Positions 1-4,874 of a stretch of 9,271 bases of DNA are shown one piece after another. Made by a program: the position numbers and the translations under genes. The DNA is taken from contig JAEORI010000348.1 in the NCBI GenBank assembly GCA_016840965.1, positions 1 to 9,271 on the forward strand, in the 5' to 3' direction. How positions within the stretch are numbered: the stretch's first letter is position 1; the number at the start of each line of letters is the position of its first letter. The DNA is from Candidatus Thorarchaeota archaeon (lineage in GTDB: Archaea; Asgardarchaeota; Thorarchaeia; Thorarchaeales; Thorarchaeaceae). The notes under the pieces were generated by a model that saw nothing but the letters and a program-made list of their open reading frames with translations, did not search any database and was not told the DNA's origin.

Positions 1-2
1 AT

Positions 3-824
3 GAAACAAAAAACGTTGTGATTATTGCTTCATGTTTAACTGACATTTGGGACCGCATTTACGCTCTTGCTGATGGCCCAACAAAATCTAGAATGGAGGG
101 TCCCATCCATCTGAAACCTTTCTCTAGAGATGATGTGTATGCATTTGTAAAAGAAACCATGACTAATTACTGGCTACAACAAAATATCGAGCCTGCCCCT
201 GATCCTTTATTCCCGTATACAGATGATGATGTTGCTACAGCTTTTAACGTGAGTAACGGAAATCCTCGGGAGGCTATTCGGCATCTAATTCCTCGCCTTG
301 ATGAGATTCTATTTGACAAGAAAGAGGTTGAGATAACACCCCAAGAAGATTATGTTATCAAATTAACAGCAACAGTTGTTTTGAATTCGATCGTTAAAGC
401 CCTAAGTCTGGCTGCAAAGCCGCTCGGAATTGAGGTTGAACTACAAGTTTCAGGAGCTGGAAAACAAAAACAAGAAGCAGCAATTGTACAATTTACAAAG
501 GAAGACAGAACTCAATACATTGGCATTGATCTCCCTAATGTAAAAGATTGGGATCGAAGCGGAGGAGTAGCTGCCTACTATTCTGCTAACAGACTCAAGA
601 AGGTACTGGACGCAGATGCTGTTAAAACAACAATCATCGCAGTCCCTGCAGCTACAAAAGGGATGAAATTTGAAGCGCTCTCTGAGGAGATTGGAAGTAA
701 CATGCTAACACTCCGTTTTGACGAGGAAACTGCAACTCTATTTGTCCGTGAAACAAATGAAGAGATTCTACCTCATGGATATGCTGAATCTATTAGAGGT
801 CTCATTGATAGTTTATTTGACTAG
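3..824 (+). CDS. AAA+ ATPase, C-terminal part (5' end outside window)
   Basis: The reading frame is open to the left edge, so the GTG at 18 is probably internal and the Walker A and B motifs lie outside the window. Numbering visible codons from base 3, residues 4-9 (NVVIIA) look like the beta-4/sensor 1 strand of an AAA+ domain. A lid-type helical region follows (PFSRDDVYAFV, about 38-48). NGNPREAIRHL (about 85-95) matches the sensor 2 helix of Orc1/Cdc6-like and archaeal P-loop ATPases, with its arginine present. The last 160 residues or so form a separate alpha/beta domain that I do not recognise. It could be a nuclease-like or nucleic-acid-binding domain, but no catalytic motif is clear. 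The protein is probably a soluble ATP-driven switch. Its substrate is unknown. The gene ends 5 bp before the convergent lemA stop, so there is no room for a separate terminator. Confidence 0.7.
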   Translation, partial: ETKNVVIIASCLTDIWDRIYALADGPTKSRMEGPIHLKPFSRDDVYAFVKETMTNYWLQQNIEPAPDPLFPYTDDDVATAFNVSNGNPREAIRHLIPRLDEILFDKKEVEITPQEDYVIKLTATVVLNSIVKALSLAAKPLGIEVELQVSGAGKQKQEAAIVQFTKEDRTQYIGIDLPNVKDWDRSGGVAAYYSANRLKKVLDADAVKTTIIAVPAATKGMKFEALSEEIGSNMLTLRFDEETATLFVRETNEEILPHGYAESIRGLIDSLFD

Positions 825-829
825 AGTTT

Positions 830-1375
830 CTAACCACTACCATAGAGAATCATGGGATCCAAATTGAACCAACCTCCAACAAGGTTTCCTGGAAATGTAG
901 CTAACTTTTTGTTATATACAGTTACTGCATCGTTATAATCCAGTTTTGCTTGGGTGATTCGATTCTCAGTTCCAGTGATCTCATCAAACAGTCCTTGGTA
1001 AAGAACATCTGCATAGAGTGTTGGATAATTCTCTTGAATCGCAACGAACAATGTATTGAATGCTACATTAAGTTGAGATGAGATATTGGCTTGCTCACTT
1101 GGAGTCCTATTCAACGACAGCCATTGTGTCCTTAATTCTGTGATTAGTGTGAGTGTTTCCTGTTCATACTCTGTGTAGTTTTCAACAATTTCCACAAGTT
1201 GAGGAATCAACTCAAGTTTGCGCTCGAACTGGATTTGGATGTGTGTCCAATCATTTTCAGCATCAAGTCTAGCTGTAACGAGGTCGTTATATGTCATGAT
1301 GACTATGGCACCAAAACCTACACCTACAACAACCACGAGTAATAATGCTATACATCCTACTTGCTTACCTTGCAT
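830..1375 (-). CDS. lemA: LemA family membrane protein
   Basis: This 181-aa protein has one N-terminal membrane helix (about residues 8-28) followed by a long, mostly helical domain. LemA landmarks occur in order: YNDLV (29-33), ELIPQLVEIVENY (55-67), an E-Y-E-Q-E segment (69-73), TENRITQAK (136-144), YNDAVTVYN (147-155) and FPGNL (161-165). The length is normal for the family. LemA proteins have an extracytoplasmic helical bundle. Their biochemical role is poorly defined, and in bacteria they often sit beside TPM-domain proteins, as here. QVGC near the N-terminus is not a proper lipobox, so I predict a membrane-anchored protein rather than a lipoprotein. The ATG start is supported by a Shine-Dalgarno-like sequence. 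It is the last gene of the minus-strand operon, 18 bp after the TPM gene. The family assignment is secure and the function is not. Confidence 0.9.
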   Translation of the reverse strand: MQGKQVGCIALLLVVVVGVGFGAIVIMTYNDLVTARLDAENDWTHIQIQFERKLELIPQLVEIVENYTEYEQETLTLITELRTQWLSLNRTPSEQANISSQLNVAFNTLFVAIQENYPTLYADVLYQGLFDEITGTENRITQAKLDYNDAVTVYNKKLATFPGNLVGGWFNLDPMILYGSG

Positions 1376-1380
1376 GAATT

Positions 1381-1388
1381 ATCGCCTC
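1381..1388 (-). promoter_or_regulatory. Ribosome binding site of lemA
   Basis: Read on the minus strand this is GAGGCGAT, one base from the anti-SD complement GAGGTGAT, and it ends 5 bases before the ATG. It fixes the lemA start. It also shows that this internal operon gene uses Shine-Dalgarno initiation, unlike the first genes of the transcripts here. Confidence 0.65.
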
Positions 1389-1393
1389 GCTTA

Positions 1394-2260
1394 TCAATAT
1401 CTAAACCCTCCACCCTCTGTTCTACCTCCTCCACTTCTTACCCTCTTTCCCCCTGAAAATACAATAGTGCCTCCAAGTGCAATGATGATGGCATATCCAA
1501 GCACTTGCAGTGTGTTATCCCACCACCATGCAAATAGCAGGAGCAGTCCCATTCCGACCAGTGGAACTAGCGTTCCCTTGGAGAATCTCATTGATACTTG
1601 AAACCATACTGAGAGCATTATAAGCCCCATAGCAACAATGGCGCCTGCAATCAAGGGATTTTCATATCCCCATAACTGGAACGCTGCAAACCCGCTTGGT
1701 TTGCCCAAGTTACTAACAACACTCGGGTCGTCTTGAAATTCATAGTATAGTTCTAAAATCCCTTCATAAAGTCCATCGTAAAAATACATGTAGTCAAACC
1801 AAGGAGTGCAATTATCCCTTGCAATTCTCCCTGCCTCAGAGTCTGTGATTGCTCCTTCTAGTCCTCGTCCAACCTCAATCCGGAATTCGTAGTAGAAGTG
1901 AGTTAGATTTTCCCAATAGTAGAGTGTGAGAAGAAGACCATTATTCACATCCGCCTTTCCGATTCCCCAGTCATTGAACACAAGATATGAATAACGATCG
2001 ATGTCTTCCCCTTCCAAATCATCAGTTATTATCACGTAGACCTCCACCGTTGTTCGTTCATCTATCCAACGGCAGAGTTCTTCCAGATCCTCTTCCTCCT
2101 CGTAACTCAGCAGATACACCCAGTCATTGACCATATATCCTGTTGGTTCTGGAAGGGCTGTCACAACAGTGATACTATTGAGGGCAAACATCAGTCCTAA
2201 TGTCATTATTAGAAATGCTGTTGTTTTATTGGAAGGCAAATACATTGTATTGCGAGCCAA
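1394..2260 (-). CDS. TPM-domain (YgcG-like) membrane protein
   Basis: This 288-aa protein begins with a signal peptide or signal anchor (hydrophobic about 14-35, then a possible cleavage site near TALPEP). A TPM domain follows at about 40-175: GYMVNDWVYLLS (41-52), VEVYVII (72-78), WGIGKADVNNGLLLT (98-112) and RIEVGRGLEGAITDSEAGRI (127-146). Three C-terminal membrane helices lie at about 202-222, 230-247 and 252-269. The tail is Gly/Arg-rich (GGKRVRSGGG, then GGGFRY), as in bacterial TPM-LemA partners. TPM domains are extracytoplasmic. Some have been linked to phosphatase activity or to photosystem or membrane-protein upkeep, but the role here is unknown. The annotated start is TTG. The ATG at codon 6 (base 2245) is an equally good start, and neither has a clear Shine-Dalgarno. 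It lies between the signal peptidase and lemA genes with short gaps, so the three are probably cotranscribed. Confidence 0.85.
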   Translation of the reverse strand: MARNTMYLPSNKTTAFLIMTLGLMFALNSITVVTALPEPTGYMVNDWVYLLSYEEEEDLEELCRWIDERTTVEVYVIITDDLEGEDIDRYSYLVFNDWGIGKADVNNGLLLTLYYWENLTHFYYEFRIEVGRGLEGAITDSEAGRIARDNCTPWFDYMYFYDGLYEGILELYYEFQDDPSVVSNLGKPSGFAAFQLWGYENPLIAGAIVAMGLIMLSVWFQVSMRFSKGTLVPLVGMGLLLLFAWWWDNTLQVLGYAIIIALGGTIVFSGGKRVRSGGGRTEGGGFRY

Positions 2261-2293
2261 ATCTGATTCCGAATAAGTACCTTATCCTAGCTG

Positions 2294-2872
2294 CTATGTC
2301 ATCGTTGTGTCATTCGCTACTTCTTTTTCTTTATCTTTTGCAGGAATCAATTCGGGAAGGAACAACAATATGATCAAGAGTATTAAAACAATAGGCAACA
2401 CTCCTGGTGTCTGCAAGAAAAGAGTAATGTTACCTATCCAAGGGATGGAGAACACTACAACTCCTACTATATCATCATATGTTCGATAACTTGGGTCTGG
2501 TGAATCATTGTTATCTCCCTGAGTATAGTATCTGTACTCTCCATCAACATTTTCAATTAGAATCACTCTATGAACCACAGGTGCTGATGGATGCCAATTA
2601 GCATTATAGACAATCACGTCGCCGACATTGATGTCCTCAGGTGATTGATGCTGTAGAACAAGTAAATAGCCTCTTTCCAAAGCTGGAATCATTGAATCGC
2701 TTGTAACGACGACTAAAGGTGTGGATGTCCCCATCGCCACTGTGAAAATGCCGTATCCTCCAAGCGTAATTCCTACCATAAGCAAAATGAAGAAACCTGT
2801 TTTTCCATATTCGGGCCATTTATCCCATTTTAGTTTCTTGCGAATTGCTTCCAACGTTCTCTCGCCTGACAA
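2294..2872 (-). CDS. Signal peptidase I, archaeal/ER type (S26B)
   Basis: This 192-aa membrane protease would remove signal peptides from secreted and membrane proteins, acting on the outer face of the membrane. It has a membrane helix at about 26-48. The catalytic serine box follows as SDSMIPAL (58-65, Ser60 as nucleophile), then GDVIVYN (84-90). Next is APVVHRVI (97-104), where His101 takes the place of the bacterial catalytic lysine. GDNNDSPD (119-126) supplies the acidic residue. A second strongly hydrophobic segment lies at about 157-173, followed by a charged tail. The Ser/His arrangement is typical of archaeal and eukaryotic (SEC11) enzymes and is the best taxonomic clue in the window. 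The start is TTG with a TATA-like box about 22 bases upstream and no Shine-Dalgarno, consistent with a leaderless or near-leaderless transcript. The downstream TPM and LemA proteins are themselves exported, so the cluster is a plausible functional group. Confidence 0.93.
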   Translation of the reverse strand: MSGERTLEAIRKKLKWDKWPEYGKTGFFILLMVGITLGGYGIFTVAMGTSTPLVVVTSDSMIPALERGYLLVLQHQSPEDINVGDVIVYNANWHPSAPVVHRVILIENVDGEYRYYTQGDNNDSPDPSYRTYDDIVGVVVFSIPWIGNITLFLQTPGVLPIVLILLIILLFLPELIPAKDKEKEVANDTTMT

Positions 2873-2889
2873 ATTCTGAAAATTGCATG

Positions 2890-2899
2890 TTTAATAAAA
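2890..2899 (-). promoter_or_regulatory. TATA-like box before the signal peptidase gene
   Basis: On the minus strand the sequence is TTTTATTAAA, centred about 22 bases before the TTG start. That is close to the spacing expected for an archaeal TATA box and a leaderless start. It lies in the 39-bp gap after the unknown 156-aa gene and would give the protease-TPM-LemA trio its own promoter. This is based on position and composition only. Confidence 0.45.
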
Positions 2900-2911
2900 C
2901 TGACGACCTAT

Positions 2912-3382
2912 TCATGACCACCTTTTCGTAGCCGTTCCAATTAACCCCAGAACATCTACAGCTTCACCTTTCAGATCTGGTTTCCAATTGCGAACATCTC
3001 GTACATGGTCTGCGCCTGCTTCAGCAATTAGAAAACGCCCAAGAATCCTTAGATTCTTTTCATCCATCTCTGCGGCTTTCATAGCATCTCTTCCAGAGGG
3101 ATATCCACCTTTTGGAGTTTCAGAAGTGGCATTAACATACCAGTAGTTTCTGATAATTCTTACAGCAATGATTCTTGCAGGACAATTCTGTATTTTTTCT
3201 TCGAATAGGACTGTGTCTCCTGTACGAATCTCACTATCTGCAGGCTGCTCTTCACCATCCATATCAAAGATTTTTTCACGGAACTCATATAATACCCTCT
3301 TTGCAGCTTTTCTGAGAATATCAAGAGATGTGTCTACAATGATTCCTTCTTTAGAGTCCATTTTTTCACGGTGTTCGTCCAT
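2912..3382 (-). CDS. Uncharacterised soluble protein, first gene of the signal peptidase operon
   Basis: I do not recognise this 156-aa protein. It has no signal peptide or membrane helix. Residues 1-42 are highly charged and predicted helical (RKAAKRVLYEFREKIFD). Residues 52-85 look like beta strands (TGDTVLFEE, ARIIAVRIIRNYWYVNA). The C-terminal half has GGYPSGRDAMKAAEMDEKN (92-110), then a helix LRILGRFLIAEAGADHV (111-127) and VRNWKPDLKGEAVDVLG (130-146). A single cysteine (Cys67) argues against a zinc finger. The ATG start has a possible TATA box about 30 bases upstream and no Shine-Dalgarno. The frame is clean and sits in the same orientation 39 bp before the signal peptidase gene, which supports a real gene. 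A role linked to protein export would be a guess from position alone. Confidence 0.75.
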   Translation of the reverse strand: MDEHREKMDSKEGIIVDTSLDILRKAAKRVLYEFREKIFDMDGEEQPADSEIRTGDTVLFEEKIQNCPARIIAVRIIRNYWYVNATSETPKGGYPSGRDAMKAAEMDEKNLRILGRFLIAEAGADHVRDVRNWKPDLKGEAVDVLGLIGTATKRWS

Positions 3383-3407
3383 AGCAATTCCATATTAGTT
3401 TCCCATA

Positions 3408-3416
3408 AGTTTAATC
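3408..3416 (-). promoter_or_regulatory. TATA-like box for the minus-strand operon
   Basis: On the minus strand this is GATTAAACT, about 30 bases before the ATG of the unknown 156-aa gene. It sits in the 100-bp divergent intergenic region and is the best candidate for the main operon promoter. The match to an archaeal TATA consensus is modest. Confidence 0.35.
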
Positions 3417-3449
3417 TTTGCCTATGTGTAGGAAGCTATCTCCACCTTA

Positions 3450-3459
3450 TTTTTTAAAA
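3450..3459 (+). promoter_or_regulatory. TATA-like box for the persulfide dioxygenase/GGT operon
   Basis: The run TTTTTTAAAA is centred about 28 bases before the GTG at 3483. This spacing would place transcription initiation at or next to that GTG, giving a leaderless mRNA, or a 12-base leader if the ATG at 3495 is used. The gap to the opposing minus-strand TATA candidate is about 33 bp, so the two promoters may interfere. Confidence 0.5.
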
Positions 3460-3470
3460 GATAATTATCT
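3459..3470. promoter_or_regulatory. Perfect 12-bp palindrome, candidate operator
   Basis: AGATAATTATCT is a perfect inverted repeat with no spacer. It begins at the last base of the TATA-like box and ends 12 bases before the GTG at 3483. Bases 3467-3474 (ATCTAGAT) form a second, overlapping palindrome. A site between the TATA box and the start of transcription is the usual place for an archaeal repressor to block polymerase recruitment. The bound factor is unknown, and AT-rich DNA can form such repeats by chance. Confidence 0.4.
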
Positions 3471-3482
3471 AGATTTGGTACT

Positions 3483-4874
3483 GTGATTTTCGAGATGAGG
3501 ATTCGAGTGGTAAAATCCGAAGGACTCGCAGCGCTCTCATATTTTGTGAGTTCAGGGAATGAAGCAATGGTTATTGATTCTCGTAGAGACGCTGACATTT
3601 ACCAGCACCTTGCAGGCGAGTATGGAGCTGAGATCATACATATCTTTGAAACTCATAGAAACGAGGATTATGTAACGGGTTCGCTAGAATTGAAAAGAAT
3701 ATTTCCTGACGCTCATATAGGGCATTCAAATCAAACTAATTTCGGTTATGGTGATGACCGATTAACAGACAATGAGTCTTTCAATATTGGTAGAATGAAG
3801 GTTACATGCATTCAGACTCCAGGACATACAAACGATAGCATCTGCTATGCAGTCGCAGATCTCTCAGTTGGTACTGAGCCAATAATCGCATTTACTGGCG
3901 ACACATTATTCGTCAATGAAGTTGGCAGAACCGACCTTGTCGATATCAAAAAACACGAGGAAATGTCCCGTAAGCTCTATGAGAGTTTACACAAGAAGCT
4001 CCTACCAATAGGCGATGGAGTCATTATCTACCCTGGCCATGGTGCTGGATCTGTCTGCGGAGGAGACATTGGAGAGAGAGAGGTTTCAACAATCGGTTTT
4101 GAGAAGGCAAATAATGCTTGGTTAAATATGACTGAGGAAGAGTTTGTAACATCAAAGACATGTCAACGCCTAACTAGAGCACCATATTTCAAACATTGTG
4201 AACGTCTGAACACAATTGGGCCTCCAATTTTGACTGACCTTCCGAAAACAAAAGAGCTTGATGTTGAAGAATTAAGTCAATTACTGCTAGAGGATGACCA
4301 CAGATCTATCGACACCCGGTCTTCGTCCGAGTTTCTTCAAAGGCATATACCAAATTCAATAAGTTTGGCTATAACGAACATGGGTCGGTTAGTAGGATTG
4401 GCTTTACGTCATCACCAAACATTCTCTATCATCTTGAGGAATGACCATGATGATCTCTTGTTGGCATCAAATATGCTTCATCGTATTGGATTCGATAATA
4501 TCGTTGGATACCTAAAAAATGGTCTTGAGCAATGGGTTGCAAGTGGTCGCGAAACTGGTTGCATTGAAGACCTGTTCTTGGAGCAGTTTGGATTGAAGCA
4601 AACACGGCGTGAAGTGAAAGTGATAGATGTTAGAGAATTACATGAGTTTGATGAGGAACACATTGAAGACTCTCTTTCCGTTCCTCTCACCAGACTTGAA
4701 GAGAATGCAAAGAATCTCAAGATTGATGGTCCAATCACAACCTTCTGTAACAGCGGCTATAGGAGTACAACCGCTGCTAGCATTCTGAAGCGTCAAGGTT
4801 TTGATAACATCACTGTAAGCTTAGATGGAATGAAGGTCTGGAAATCTCATGATTTCCCCCTTGAAAAAGAATGA
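3483..4874 (+). CDS. Persulfide dioxygenase-like MBL protein with two rhodanese domains (CstB-like)
   Basis: This 463-aa cytoplasmic protein has three domains in the layout of staphylococcal CstB and related enzymes, which oxidise low-molecular-weight persulfides and pass sulfur through a rhodanese. The metallo-beta-lactamase domain spans about 5-245. It has FETHRNEDYVTGS (55-67), TPGHTNDS (112-119), FTGDTLFVNEVGRTDL (137-152) and YPGHGAGSVCGG (183-194). In ETHE1-type dioxygenases the iron is held by the first His of THxHxDH, the GHT His and the GD Asp. The equivalents His58, His115 and Asp140 are all present. The second-site residues of the THxHxDH motif are changed to Asn60 and Tyr63. The first rhodanese domain (about 257-356) keeps DTRSSSEF but has no cysteine in its loop (ILRNDHDD), so it is inactive. 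The second (about 372-463) has DVRELHEF and an active loop CNSGYRS with Cys422. The start is GTG; the ATG four codons later (3495) is an alternative. It overlaps the next gene by 4 bp. Confidence 0.87.
   Translation: MIFEMRIRVVKSEGLAALSYFVSSGNEAMVIDSRRDADIYQHLAGEYGAEIIHIFETHRNEDYVTGSLELKRIFPDAHIGHSNQTNFGYGDDRLTDNESFNIGRMKVTCIQTPGHTNDSICYAVADLSVGTEPIIAFTGDTLFVNEVGRTDLVDIKKHEEMSRKLYESLHKKLLPIGDGVIIYPGHGAGSVCGGDIGEREVSTIGFEKANNAWLNMTEEEFVTSKTCQRLTRAPYFKHCERLNTIGPPILTDLPKTKELDVEELSQLLLEDDHRSIDTRSSSEFLQRHIPNSISLAITNMGRLVGLALRHHQTFSIILRNDHDDLLLASNMLHRIGFDNIVGYLKNGLEQWVASGRETGCIEDLFLEQFGLKQTRREVKVIDVRELHEFDEEHIEDSLSVPLTRLEENAKNLKIDGPITTFCNSGYRSTTAASILKRQGFDNITVSLDGMKVWKSHDFPLEKE

Noticed and set aside
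1352..1375. QVGC near the LemA N-terminus as a lipoprotein signal
   Set aside because: The cysteine comes before the hydrophobic stretch and the -3 residue is Gln, so it is not a lipobox.
1218..1601. 127-aa open frame on the plus strand opposite the lemA and TPM genes
   Set aside because: It lies wholly antisense to two confident family members and its translation is Pro/Ser/Thr-rich low complexity, as expected of a shadow of their codons.
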